A stretch of 64,000 bases of DNA from Mobilisporobacter senegalensis. Its GTDB lineage: Bacteria; Bacillota; Clostridia; Lachnospirales; Lachnospiraceae. The position numbers and the translations under genes were made by a program. The stretch lies in assembly GCF_003752155.1 (NCBI RefSeq), contig NZ_RJVG01000002.1, positions 434,001 to 498,000 on the forward strand, written 5' to 3'. The notes beneath the pieces were generated by a model. It saw nothing but the letters and a program-made list of their open reading frames with translations. It had not been told where the DNA came from and did no database searches. Positions 8,813 through 18,585 of the stretch are shown here, in pieces (position 1 is the first letter of the stretch; each line of letters starts with the position of its first letter).

Positions 8813-10723
8813 ATGAGGAATCAGATGAAAGAAAAAAAAATAAGGAAGTTTACGTCAAAAATGCAAGCAAGTGTATTGCTTGTTTTTTGCGTTGTTATAG
8901 TAATTTTTGTGGTATTAATTGGTAGACTAATTTATCTTACCAATAAAGATGGAGACAGATATGCGAAAAGAGTTTTATCACAACAGACATATGTGAGTAA
9001 TGTCGTTCCCTTTAAACGGGGAGACATTATAGACAGGAAGGGAACTGTATTAGCAAGAAGTGAGAAGGTCTACAATCTTGTGTTAGACCCAAAACAAATT
9101 CTGGAAAAAGTAAAAGTAGAGGAAGAAGAAGTACAAAAATACAAAGAACCTACAATACAGGCATTAGTGGAATGTTTTGGTGCCAACAGAGAAGAAATTA
9201 TAGATCTATTAAATGAAAAAAAAGAAAAAAGATATTATATCTTACAAAAAGAACTTTCCTATGAGAAAGTTGATTCTTATAATGAGTATGTAAATAAATT
9301 GAAAGAAGATAAAGATGGAGTAGGAAACAATATTAAAGGGATCTGGTTTGAAGAAGAATATGTGCGCAGATATCCATTAAATACAGTTGCAAGTGATATC
9401 ATAGGATTCACATCAAAAGGTAATGTTGGAAACTGGGGCATTGAAGAATATTATAATGAAGAATTAAATGGATCGAATGGCCGTGAATATGGATATTTTG
9501 ACAGTCAGCTAAAACTGGAAAGAACGGTAAAACCAGCGAAGAATGGAAATACAATCGTATCAACGATAGACGCTAATGTTCAGGATATGATTGAAAAAGA
9601 AATCAAGAAATATAATAAAGATGTCGGGAGCAAAAATACGGCAGTACTGGTGATGAATCCCCAGAATGGGGAAATTTTAGCAATGGCTTCTAATCCATCT
9701 TATGATTTAAATAATCCGAGAGATTTAGATAAATTCTATTCTAAAAGTGAAATAGCAGATATGAATGAGGAAGAAAAACTAAAGTTATTAAATGAAATCT
9801 GGAGAAATTTTACCATTAGTGATGCCTATGAACCAGGTTCCACATTCAAACCTTTTACTATGGCGGGAAGCTTTGAGGAAGCTGTTTTAAACGGAAGTGA
9901 AACCTATTACTGCGATGGTCATGAAGAAGTACTTGGAGTTACAATTAATTGCAGTAAAAGAACAGGACACGGACAGATAACTTTAGAAGAAGCAATGATG
10001 TTTTCATGTAATGATGCATTAATGCAGATAGCAAAAAAGGCAGGTAAGAATACTTTCAGCAAATATCAGGAGATTTTTGGGTTTGGAAAAAAGACTGGAA
10101 TCGACCTTCCTGGAGAAACAACAGGATTGATTTTTTCAAAAGAAAAATTAAATCCCATTGAACTGGCAACCAGTAGTTTTGGACAGGGAGAAGCTGTTAC
10201 CATGGTTCAGATGGCAAGTGCTTTTTCATCCCTTATAAATGGCGGCTCTTATTACCAGCCACATGTTGTAAAACAGATCCAAAATGAGAGCGGAGCCATT
10301 GTTAATAATATTGAAGGAACTTTAGTGAAAGAAACCATATCTAAAAAAACATCAGATATTTTAAAAGAATATATGTATCAAACTGTAGAAAACGGAACTG
10401 CAAAGGGTGCTCAAGTGTCAGGATATGAAATTGGCGGTAAAACTGGTACTGCAGAAACAATCCCCAGAGGCAATGATAAATATTTAGTGTCCTTCTTAGG
10501 TTTTGCTCCGGTTGAAAACCCGACCATGGTGATCTATGTAATTGTAGAAGAACCCAATGTTGAGTTTCAGGCCGATAGTTCTATTGCAACAAAAATGGCC
10601 AGCCGCATTATGGAAAAAATACTTCCATTTCTGAATATTTATCCTACGAAAGAGAAATCTGAGGAAGATAATAATGTAGAATCTCATGAAAATGTGGTGG
10701 AGGAAGAAACCACAGAGGAATAA
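8813..10723 (+). CDS. Class B penicillin-binding protein (FtsI/PBP2-like)
   Basis: Transpeptidase that cross-links peptidoglycan, probably at the septum. The 636 residues include an N-terminal membrane anchor (about 19-42), the PBP dimer domain and a transpeptidase domain with SxxK (S343 in GSTFK), SxN (SCN in MFSCNDA) and KTGT (K543 in GGKTGTAE). The acidic tail has no PASTA domain. The next gene is a second class B PBP that does carry PASTA; this one is the better candidate for the vegetative division enzyme. Confidence 0.93.
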   Translation: MRNQMKEKKIRKFTSKMQASVLLVFCVVIVIFVVLIGRLIYLTNKDGDRYAKRVLSQQTYVSNVVPFKRGDIIDRKGTVLARSEKVYNLVLDPKQILEKVKVEEEEVQKYKEPTIQALVECFGANREEIIDLLNEKKEKRYYILQKELSYEKVDSYNEYVNKLKEDKDGVGNNIKGIWFEEEYVRRYPLNTVASDIIGFTSKGNVGNWGIEEYYNEELNGSNGREYGYFDSQLKLERTVKPAKNGNTIVSTIDANVQDMIEKEIKKYNKDVGSKNTAVLVMNPQNGEILAMASNPSYDLNNPRDLDKFYSKSEIADMNEEEKLKLLNEIWRNFTISDAYEPGSTFKPFTMAGSFEEAVLNGSETYYCDGHEEVLGVTINCSKRTGHGQITLEEAMMFSCNDALMQIAKKAGKNTFSKYQEIFGFGKKTGIDLPGETTGLIFSKEKLNPIELATSSFGQGEAVTMVQMASAFSSLINGGSYYQPHVVKQIQNESGAIVNNIEGTLVKETISKKTSDILKEYMYQTVENGTAKGAQVSGYEIGGKTGTAETIPRGNDKYLVSFLGFAPVENPTMVIYVIVEEPNVEFQADSSIATKMASRIMEKILPFLNIYPTKEKSEEDNNVESHENVVEEETTEE

Positions 10724-10824
10724 TTTTCGTATATAACCTAACAAATCGTTAATAATTAAGATAACCACTCATATCTGATGCATATTAGTAATAAAATAAA
10801 ATAATCAAACTTATTAGGATATTT

Positions 10825-12759
10825 ATGGTTAGAAATAAAACATATAATCGTAGAAGTATATTATTTGTAGTGGTTATGATTGCAATCGTAATCATTTGCC
10901 TGATCGGCAGATTAAGTTATCTTATGATATTTAAATCAGAATATTATGCTGAAAGAGCCAGAGAAATTCATGAAAGGGAACGTCCTATCAAAGCTCCCAG
11001 AGGTAATATATATGATGCAAATGGAGTTAAAATTGCCGGAAACAAACCAGTTAGCACCATTTCAGTTATCCACAATCAGATTACTGATCCAGAGCGTGTA
11101 ATAAGCGAATTATCTATGGCCTTAGGAGTTAGCGAAGAGACGGTAAGAAAAAGAGTGGAAAAGGTTTCTTCCATAGAAAGAATAAAATCCAATGTGGATA
11201 AGGAAACGGCTGATTTTATTCGAAATTTATCTCTGGATGGTGTAATGGTTGATGAAGATTATAAAAGATATTATCCTTATGAAACTTTAGCATCAAAAGT
11301 GATTGGTTTTACAGGAAGCGATAATCAGGGAATTATAGGGTTAGAAGTTGCTTATGATAAGGTTCTAAAAGGTACCAATGGAACAATACTTACATTAACA
11401 ACTGCCAGAGGGGTAGAAATACCTAACGCAGCGGAAGACAGAATTGAACCTATACCAGGAAATGATCTATACACAAGTATAGATATTAACATACAAAAAT
11501 ATGCAGAGCAGGCAGCAAAAAAGGTTATGGAAGCGAAGGAAGCAAAGAGTGCAAAAATCATTGTAATGGATCCCAGGAATGGTGAAATTTATGCAATGGT
11601 AAATGTTCCAGAGTTTGACTTAAATAATCCTTACGACTTAAATTATGAAACAAGTGAAAATTTAAGTGATGAAAAGAAAAATGAGCTTCTAAATAATATG
11701 TGGAGAAATGCCTGCATTAGCGATACTTATGAACCTGGGTCTACTTTTAAAATAGTAACAGCTACTGCTGCACTGGAAGAAAAGGTAGTAAAACTTACAG
11801 ACACATTTTCTTGCCCGGGATTTCGAATTGTTGAGGATAGAAGAATACGTTGCCATAAAACAACGGGACATGGCACAGAGACTTTTGTAGAAGGAATTAA
11901 AAATTCATGTAATCCCGTGTTTATGGATATAGGGGCTAGAGTCGGCCCTAAGAATATGTACAAATACTATGAAAGATTAGGATTGTTTCGTAAAACAGGA
12001 ATTGATGTTCCGGGAGAAGCAAATTCAATCATGCATAAATTGAAGGATATTGGTGCAGTGGAACTTGCAACTATGTCATTTGGGCAATCGTTTCAAATAT
12101 CTCCGGTACAATTACTTACTGCAGCAAGTGCAGTAGTAAATGGAGGCACAATAGTAACCCCTCATTTTGGGATAGAGATTAGAAATTCTGAATCCAATGC
12201 AGTAAAAAAATTAGAATATGAAACAAGAGAAAATGCCATTTCAAAAGAAACATCTGATACAATGAAGATGTTGCTTGAAGCAGTTGTTTCAGACGGCAGT
12301 GGTATAAGGGCTTATCTTCCAGGTTTTCGTATTGGGGGAAAAACAGCAACTTCTGAAAAATTACCAAGAAGCAGCAACAAATATATAAGCTCATTTCTTG
12401 GGTTTGCGCCGGCAGACGATCCACAAGTGATTGCAATACTCTTAATCGACGAGCCTGTTGGTATCTATTATGGTGGAACAATTGCAGCGCCTGTAATATC
12501 AGAATTATTTGATAATATATTGCCTTACCTTGGCATTGAAGCAAAATACACAGAAGAAGAAATGGAAGAATATAATATCGGTGAAATTACAGTTCCCAAT
12601 TTTGTTGGCAAAACCAAAAAAGAAGTGAACGAGTTAAAAAAAGTACATGAAATATCATATATTTATTATTTGGGTGAAGGTGAAGTCGTGAAAGAACAAT
12701 TCCCATTACCAGGGGAAAAGATTAACAAAAATAGTGACTTGATTCTATATTTAGAATGA
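10825..12759 (+). CDS. spoVD: SpoVD-type class B PBP with PASTA domain
   Basis: The 644 residues contain a membrane anchor (about 11-33), the dimer domain (RGNIYDANG), a transpeptidase domain with S306 in GSTFK and SCN in KNSCNPVF, and one C-terminal PASTA domain (about 590-644, starting ITVPNFVGKT). In B. subtilis SpoVD makes spore cortex, working with the SEDS protein SpoVE. The third active-site motif reads KTAT (506-509), not the usual KTGT. It follows another PBP by 101 bases, with only a weak AGGA before the ATG. A dual vegetative and sporulation role is possible. Confidence 0.9.
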   Translation: MVRNKTYNRRSILFVVVMIAIVIICLIGRLSYLMIFKSEYYAERAREIHERERPIKAPRGNIYDANGVKIAGNKPVSTISVIHNQITDPERVISELSMALGVSEETVRKRVEKVSSIERIKSNVDKETADFIRNLSLDGVMVDEDYKRYYPYETLASKVIGFTGSDNQGIIGLEVAYDKVLKGTNGTILTLTTARGVEIPNAAEDRIEPIPGNDLYTSIDINIQKYAEQAAKKVMEAKEAKSAKIIVMDPRNGEIYAMVNVPEFDLNNPYDLNYETSENLSDEKKNELLNNMWRNACISDTYEPGSTFKIVTATAALEEKVVKLTDTFSCPGFRIVEDRRIRCHKTTGHGTETFVEGIKNSCNPVFMDIGARVGPKNMYKYYERLGLFRKTGIDVPGEANSIMHKLKDIGAVELATMSFGQSFQISPVQLLTAASAVVNGGTIVTPHFGIEIRNSESNAVKKLEYETRENAISKETSDTMKMLLEAVVSDGSGIRAYLPGFRIGGKTATSEKLPRSSNKYISSFLGFAPADDPQVIAILLIDEPVGIYYGGTIAAPVISELFDNILPYLGIEAKYTEEEMEEYNIGEITVPNFVGKTKKEVNELKKVHEISYIYYLGEGEVVKEQFPLPGEKINKNSDLILYLE

Positions 12760-12826
12760 CATATAATATTGTAGTTATATGATTAGAGAAAGATTTACAA
12801 TAGAGAAAACTATGAGGTGAATTTAA

Positions 12827-13783
12827 ATGGATTTTAAAATAATTATACCAGTATTGATATCTTTTACAATTAGTGTGATACTTTGCCCAATTTTTATCCC
12901 TTTTTTGAAAAAATTAAAATTTGGTCAATATATAAGAGACGAAGGTCCAGAATCTCATCAAAAAAAATCAGGTACACCTACCATGGGTGGATTAATTATA
13001 TTATGCAGTATTGTAATTACATCATTAATATATATTAAAGATAATATGGAGGTACTCCCAATCCTTTTTGTAACTTTAGGTTTTGGATTGATTGGATTTC
13101 TTGATGACTATATTAAAGTAGTGTTGAAGAGAAATTTAGGACTTAGAGCATGGCAAAAGATGTTTGGGCAAATTTTAGTTACAGCAATATTTGCTTACTA
13201 TTTGATTAATTTCACAGATGTTGGTACTGCTATGATCATACCATTTAGTAGTGGTAAATTCCTCAATTTTTCTTATATGTTTATTCCTTTACTATTTGTT
13301 AGTTTTCTAGGTACAGTAAATGGTGTTAATTTTACAGACGGTCTTGATGGCCTGGCTTCCAGTGTCACTGTTCTGGTCGCCACATTCTTTAGTGTTGTTG
13401 CCATAGGGACGGGGAGTGGAATTTCACCAATTACTTGCGCAGTAGCGGGAAGTTTATTAGGATTTTTAATTTATAATGTATATCCAGCCAGAGTATTCAT
13501 GGGAGATACGGGTTCTCTGGCACTGGGAGGATTTGTAGCCGCCACTGCATTTATGCTAAGAATGCCAATATTTATTATAATTGTGGGATTTATTTATTTA
13601 ATAGAAGTAATATCAGTAATGCTGCAAGTTGGATATTTTAAAGCTACAAAAGGAAAGAGAATTTTTAGAATGGCGCCAATTCATCACCACTTTGAATTAG
13701 GAGGATGGTCTGAAACAAGAGTCGTTGCTATATTTTCCATAGTAACTGCTGTTCTATGTCTGGTGGGATTAATGGCACTATAA
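12827..13783 (+). CDS. mraY: Phospho-N-acetylmuramoyl-pentapeptide transferase
   Basis: Forms lipid I by moving phospho-MurNAc-pentapeptide to undecaprenyl phosphate at the inner face of the membrane. The 318 residues give about ten membrane helices and the polyprenyl-phosphate transferase motifs: SHQKKSGTPTMGG, GFLDDYIKV, NFTDGLDGLA, VFMGDTGSLALGG and APIHHHFELGG. Start ATG follows GAGGTGA. It lies between spoVD and murD in the usual dcw order. Confidence 0.98.
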   Translation: MDFKIIIPVLISFTISVILCPIFIPFLKKLKFGQYIRDEGPESHQKKSGTPTMGGLIILCSIVITSLIYIKDNMEVLPILFVTLGFGLIGFLDDYIKVVLKRNLGLRAWQKMFGQILVTAIFAYYLINFTDVGTAMIIPFSSGKFLNFSYMFIPLLFVSFLGTVNGVNFTDGLDGLASSVTVLVATFFSVVAIGTGSGISPITCAVAGSLLGFLIYNVYPARVFMGDTGSLALGGFVAATAFMLRMPIFIIIVGFIYLIEVISVMLQVGYFKATKGKRIFRMAPIHHHFELGGWSETRVVAIFSIVTAVLCLVGLMAL

Positions 13784-13816
13784 TATTTAATAAGAACGAT
13801 ATAAGGGAGAAACGGC

Positions 13817-15172
13817 ATGAACTTTGAGAATAAGAACGTATTAGTAGTCGGCACGGGCATTAGTGGAATTGCTGCAACAGAATTACTAAATAAGATGAAT
13901 GCAAAGGTGATACTTTTCGATGGAAATGTAAATCTGGATATAGATAAAGTAATAGATAAAATTGGCGGCAAAGAAAGGGCTGATATCATTCTTGGAAATT
14001 TGCCGAAAGATGTGATGGAAACCCTTGATCTGGTAGTACTTAGCCCCGGCGTTCCCACAGATATTCCTTTAGTGAATGAACTTAGAAATTTACAATTGCC
14101 TATTTGGGGAGAAGTAGAATTAGCTTATCAGTTTTCCAAAGGAAAGATTGTTGGTATTACTGGAACAAATGGAAAAACAACTACAACCGCATTGGTCGGT
14201 GAGATAATGAAAATATATTATGAAAGTGTTTTTGTTGTTGGGAATATTGGTATTCCATATACCCAGATGGTATCTGATATGAATGATAATTCTATAACTG
14301 TTGCAGAGATGAGCAGCTTTCAATTAGAAACAATTTATGATTTTAAGCCAGATGTATCAGCAATACTAAATATTACACCAGATCATTTAAACAGACATCA
14401 TACAATGGAATGTTACATAAATGCAAAAGCAAATATATTCAAGAATCAGACGTCAAAGGATATCCTTGTTTTAAACTATGAAGATAATACCTTACGTGAG
14501 CTTAGTAAAAAAGCAAAGGCTGAGATTTTGTATTTTAGCAGTAAACGTCCGTTGGATAGAGGTATTTATTTAGAAGGCGGGAATATTATATATTCTGTAG
14601 ATAATGAAAAGATTCATATCTGTAATATCCATGAGCTGAAAATACTCGGGACTCATAATTATGAAAATATCATGGCTGGTATTGCTATCGGGGGCAGCCT
14701 TAATGTACCAATGGATTGTATTAAAAAGGCAATCACATCCTTTGTTGCTGTAGAGCACCGGATTGAATATGTGGATGAAAAAAATGGCGTAAAATATTAT
14801 AATGATTCCAAAGGAACGAATCCAGATGCTGCAATCAAAGGAATTGAAGCCATGGTTACACCTACTTTACTTATCGGTGGGGGATATGATAAGAATTCGG
14901 ATTATAAAGAATGGATTCAGTCTTTTCATGGTAAAGTAAAATATCTTGTTTTACTGGGACAGACAAGAGAAAAAATTGCGGAAACTGCAAAAAACCTTGG
15001 TTTTCATAATATTATTCTGGTAGACACCTTAGAAGAAGCAGTGGATGTCTGCAAAGAACATGCTAAACCAGGAGATAGCGTATTACTTTCTCCTGCCTGT
15101 GCAAGTTGGGGAATGTTTAAGAATTATGAAGAAAGAGGCAGAGTGTTTAAAGAGTTAGTTTACAAGCTTTAA
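13817..15172 (+). CDS. murD: UDP-N-acetylmuramoylalanine--D-glutamate ligase
   Basis: ATP-dependent Mur ligase adding D-Glu to UDP-MurNAc-L-Ala in the cytoplasm. The 451 residues contain the Rossmann-like N-terminal domain, P-loop GITGTNGKTTTT (113-124), the ITPDHLNRH region, VEHRIEY and the C-terminal NDSKGTNPDA motif. Start ATG has GGGAGA upstream. No murE, murF, murG or murC accompanies it here; they must lie elsewhere in the genome. Confidence 0.98.
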   Translation: MNFENKNVLVVGTGISGIAATELLNKMNAKVILFDGNVNLDIDKVIDKIGGKERADIILGNLPKDVMETLDLVVLSPGVPTDIPLVNELRNLQLPIWGEVELAYQFSKGKIVGITGTNGKTTTTALVGEIMKIYYESVFVVGNIGIPYTQMVSDMNDNSITVAEMSSFQLETIYDFKPDVSAILNITPDHLNRHHTMECYINAKANIFKNQTSKDILVLNYEDNTLRELSKKAKAEILYFSSKRPLDRGIYLEGGNIIYSVDNEKIHICNIHELKILGTHNYENIMAGIAIGGSLNVPMDCIKKAITSFVAVEHRIEYVDEKNGVKYYNDSKGTNPDAAIKGIEAMVTPTLLIGGGYDKNSDYKEWIQSFHGKVKYLVLLGQTREKIAETAKNLGFHNIILVDTLEEAVDVCKEHAKPGDSVLLSPACASWGMFKNYEERGRVFKELVYKL

Positions 15173-15188
15173 GTAGGGGGATGAATCA

Positions 15189-16337
15189 ATGGCGTTAGAC
15201 AGGGCAGAACGATCAGCAAAACTTAAAAAAGTCCATAGTTATTATGATTATAGCTTACTGTTTCTCACACTTTTTCTTGTGTGTTTTGGCCTGGTTATGA
15301 TTTATAGTACGAGTTCCTATACTGCACAGACAAAAAATCTTGCGCCAACACACTTTCTAGAAAAACAGGGTATTGCGGCTATCCTTGGTGTCGTTGCCAT
15401 GATTTTTGTCTCAAAGATAGATTATCGAATTTACATAAAAAAATTACCTGTCATAAAAATTAAGTTAGTAACATTATTATATATATTCTGTAGTTTTTTA
15501 CAAATATACGTGCTTATATTTGGAGATGTAATTAATGGAAAAAAGAGATGGATCGACTTAGGTCCATTAGGAAGTTTCCAGCCTTCGGAATTATCTAAAG
15601 TAGGAACGATTTTATTTGTCTCCTATATTATAACTTTAGCACCAAGACAGTTGGATAAAATAAAAGGGTTCTTTCGAGTAGCGGTTTATATGGCACCACT
15701 TCTTGGATTAATTGCCAAAGAAAATTTAAGTACTGGTATCGTTATTGCAGGCATCATGTTTGTTATGTGTTTTGTCGCCAGTAAAAAGAAAGCATATTTC
15801 TTTTGGGTAGTCGGTATCTTAGTAACAGCCATTGTTGGTTTTATTATAATAGAGCCATATCGAATTGGGCGTATTGACATATGGTTAAATGTTGAAACGA
15901 ATGAAAATGGATTTCAGATTCTCCAAGGGCTGTATGCAATTGCATCAGGGGGTATCTTTGGTACCGGACTTGGAGAAAGTATGCAGAAATTAGGGTTTAT
16001 TCCAGAATCCTATAATGATATGATTTTTACCATACTTTGTGAAGAGTTAGGTCTATTTGGAGCAGTTGCGATCATCTTATTATTTATATTGCTAATATGG
16101 AGATTATTTATAATAGCCATTAGTGCTCCCGATCTCTTTGGTGGGCTTATCTCTGTAGGAGTACTGACACATATTGCGATTCAAGTTATTCTTAATATAG
16201 CAGTTGTTACTAATTCCATACCATCCACTGGTATACCGCTCCCATTCATTAGCTATGGAGGAACTTCAGTGGCGATCCTGCTTGTAGAAATGGGCATTGT
16301 ACTCAGCGTTTCCAATCAAATTAAGTACGAAAGATAA
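15189..16337 (+). CDS. ftsW: SEDS-family glycosyltransferase (FtsW/SpoVE)
   Basis: Polymerises lipid II into glycan strands together with a class B PBP. The 382 residues give about ten membrane segments. Conserved SEDS signatures are visible: LVMIYSTSSY near the N-terminus, KKRWIDLGPLGSFQPSELSK, the QGLYAIASGGIFGTGLGES region and the C-terminal IPLPFISYGGTS. Two class B PBPs are encoded just upstream, so it could serve either division (FtsW) or cortex synthesis (SpoVE); sequence alone does not decide. Confidence 0.94.
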   Translation: MALDRAERSAKLKKVHSYYDYSLLFLTLFLVCFGLVMIYSTSSYTAQTKNLAPTHFLEKQGIAAILGVVAMIFVSKIDYRIYIKKLPVIKIKLVTLLYIFCSFLQIYVLIFGDVINGKKRWIDLGPLGSFQPSELSKVGTILFVSYIITLAPRQLDKIKGFFRVAVYMAPLLGLIAKENLSTGIVIAGIMFVMCFVASKKKAYFFWVVGILVTAIVGFIIIEPYRIGRIDIWLNVETNENGFQILQGLYAIASGGIFGTGLGESMQKLGFIPESYNDMIFTILCEELGLFGAVAIILLFILLIWRLFIIAISAPDLFGGLISVGVLTHIAIQVILNIAVVTNSIPSTGIPLPFISYGGTSVAILLVEMGIVLSVSNQIKYER

Positions 16338-16423
16338 GTTTTTTAAAAAAACAAAGCCAAACACACATATTTTCTTATTTCATATAATATAATATATTTC
16401 TGATTTTCAGGGGTGTGTGTCAG

Positions 16424-17677
16424 GTGTCACGTATTGAAGTTATTGGTGGAAAACAGTTACATGGAGAACTTAATATACATGGATCTAAGAACGCAATTTT
16501 ACCCATATTAGCTGCTACAGTATTAAACAGAGGGGTATGTAAAATGAATAACTGCCCTTATATATTGGACGTACTTCATATGAACAAAATACTTGAAAGT
16601 ATAGGATGTATCGTGACTATGGAAGGAAATTCAATTATTGTAGATGCAAAAAATATTCTTAAGACGGAAGTCTCAGATGAATATGTAAGGCAGATGCGTT
16701 CCTCCATTATATTACTGGGTGCGTTACTTGGAAGAGAAAAAAGTGTAACTATATCATTTCCGGGAGGATGCTCCATAGGAGCCAGGCCGATTGACCTGCA
16801 TTTAAAAGCATTAAGAAAATTAAATGTAGAAATTAAGGAAGAAGATGGTTTGCTTTATTGTAATACTACAAAAGTTATTGGTAATGATATTGTGTTAGAC
16901 TTTCCAAGTGTTGGAGCTACAGAAAATATAATTTTAGCGAGTGTTATTTCGGAAGGAACCACTAAAATTATTGGTGCAGCAAAAGAGCCGGAAATTATGG
17001 AACTTTGTAATTTCTTAAATGCTATGGGAGCAAAAATTTACGGTGCTGGAACAGACTCCATTACAATTGAAGGAGTAGAAGAAGTTCATGATGTAGAATA
17101 TACACTTGTTGCAGATCGTATTGTAGCGGGAACTTATATGGCAGCTCTTGCTGGACGCGGCGGAAAGATTACATTAAAAGGAGCCAGCTGCAGAGAACTT
17201 TATTCTGTAGTAATGACTTTGATTGATATGGGATGTGGGATATATTGTGGCAGTGATTATATTACCATTAGTTCTATGGAACGGCCTAATGCAATTGACA
17301 TCATAAGGACGAGTCCATATCCAGGGTTTCCAACGGATATGCAGTCCCAAATTATGGTTACCTTATCTATTGCCCAAGGAACAAGTATTATTATTGAGAA
17401 TATATTTGAAGCGAGATATAAAAATGTAAGCGAATTAATTAAAATGGGGGCTAATATTATAGTCGAGGGTAAGCTGGCTGTTGTGAAGGGAGTTCCTATG
17501 CTTCATGGTGCGGAGGTTTTCGCAAGTGATTTGAGGGGCGGTGCTGCATTAGTAATTGCGGGAATTATTGCAGAAGGCAGAACCATAGTCGATAATACTT
17601 CTTATATCTCCAGAGGTTATGAAGATATAGTAAGGGATTTTAAAGAAATAGGTGCTGATATTAAATATCTGGATTAA
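16424..17677 (+). CDS. murA: UDP-N-acetylglucosamine 1-carboxyvinyltransferase
   Basis: First committed step of peptidoglycan synthesis: transfer of enolpyruvate from PEP to UDP-GlcNAc. From GTG 16424 the protein is 417 residues, the usual length, beginning VSRIEVIGGKQLHGEL (first codon read as Met). The fosfomycin-target cysteine is C116 in PGGCSIGARP, equivalent to E. coli C115. A GTG nine bases earlier would sit only one base from AGGGG (16409-16413); 16424 has normal spacing. It occupies the place after ftsW where murG often lies. Two overlapping TATAAT sequences near 16383-16393 could be a promoter, but no matching -35 is seen. Confidence 0.96.
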   Translation: MSRIEVIGGKQLHGELNIHGSKNAILPILAATVLNRGVCKMNNCPYILDVLHMNKILESIGCIVTMEGNSIIVDAKNILKTEVSDEYVRQMRSSIILLGALLGREKSVTISFPGGCSIGARPIDLHLKALRKLNVEIKEEDGLLYCNTTKVIGNDIVLDFPSVGATENIILASVISEGTTKIIGAAKEPEIMELCNFLNAMGAKIYGAGTDSITIEGVEEVHDVEYTLVADRIVAGTYMAALAGRGGKITLKGASCRELYSVVMTLIDMGCGIYCGSDYITISSMERPNAIDIIRTSPYPGFPTDMQSQIMVTLSIAQGTSIIIENIFEARYKNVSELIKMGANIIVEGKLAVVKGVPMLHGAEVFASDLRGGAALVIAGIIAEGRTIVDNTSYISRGYEDIVRDFKEIGADIKYLD

Positions 17678-17688
17678 TAGGTGATGTG

Positions 17689-18429
17689 ATGATACACGAT
17701 GTACAGAAGAAATCAAATTATGGAAAGAAAAAATTCAAGAAGTTTCTTATCTTATTTATAATTCTTCTTATAGCAATTTTAATTTTATATTTTGGCTTCC
17801 GCATAACGAAGGTCAATGTTATTGGATGTGATTACTATACAGAAGAACAGATAAAGAATAAGTTAATTGTAAATGAATTTGATAAGAATTCATTATTTTT
17901 ATTCCTAAAACATAAGTACTTTGATAAAACAGAGATTCCATTTATTCAGAAAATAGATATTGAACTAGTAAATCAGAATACAGTTGATATTAATGTTTAT
18001 GAAAAAACAATGATAGGCTGTATTGAATATATGGGTCAGATTCTTTATTTTGATAAAGATGGGATTATCGTAGAAAGCTCTAAGCGAAAAATAGATTACG
18101 TACCTTATATTGTTGGACTAAAATATGATAAATTGGTTCTTAATGAAAAGATAGAAACTCCAAACGATAAATTGTTAGTTACTATCTTAAATATTACACA
18201 ATTAATAAGAAAGTACCAATTACCAATTGATAAGATATCATTTAGTCCAAACAATGAGGTTACGTTAATATCAAGTGATATCAGGGTTCTCCTTGGTAAA
18301 CATGATCTTTATGATGAGCAAATGGCGAATCTTAAAAATATTTTACAAAAGTCCGGGAACCTAAAAGGTGTGCTGGATATGAGCAACTTTACAGAAGAAA
18401 ATAATACATTTGTTTTTAAGCCAGATTAA
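17689..18429 (+). CDS. divIB: Cell division protein DivIB/FtsQ
   Basis: Bitopic division protein with a basic tail, one membrane helix (about 19-37) and an outer POTRA domain beginning ITKVNVIG (about 39) followed by the FtsQ/DivIB beta domain. It scaffolds the FtsL/DivIC complex. The 246-residue length fits. A GTG one codon earlier (17686) is an equal alternative; GGTGA at 17680-17684 favours the ATG only slightly. It lies directly upstream of ftsZ, with no ftsA between. Confidence 0.9.
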   Translation: MIHDVQKKSNYGKKKFKKFLILFIILLIAILILYFGFRITKVNVIGCDYYTEEQIKNKLIVNEFDKNSLFLFLKHKYFDKTEIPFIQKIDIELVNQNTVDINVYEKTMIGCIEYMGQILYFDKDGIIVESSKRKIDYVPYIVGLKYDKLVLNEKIETPNDKLLVTILNITQLIRKYQLPIDKISFSPNNEVTLISSDIRVLLGKHDLYDEQMANLKNILQKSGNLKGVLDMSNFTEENNTFVFKPD

Positions 18430-18585
18430 GAATAGTACTATTGTCCCAATTCAGTCATAATAATCGAGAAATTATGTAAAAAATCAAATTTAGGGTTGAT
18501 TATTTTTTGAATTAAATATATTATATTATATAGGTTATGGGTATGAACTGGGGATAAAATTGAAGAGGATGAAGGAGGAAGTACC

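Noticed and set aside
16360-16393. Promoter before murA
   Set aside because: Two overlapping TATAAT hexamers are present, but no -35 lies at 16-18 bases. In AT-rich DNA this is weak evidence.
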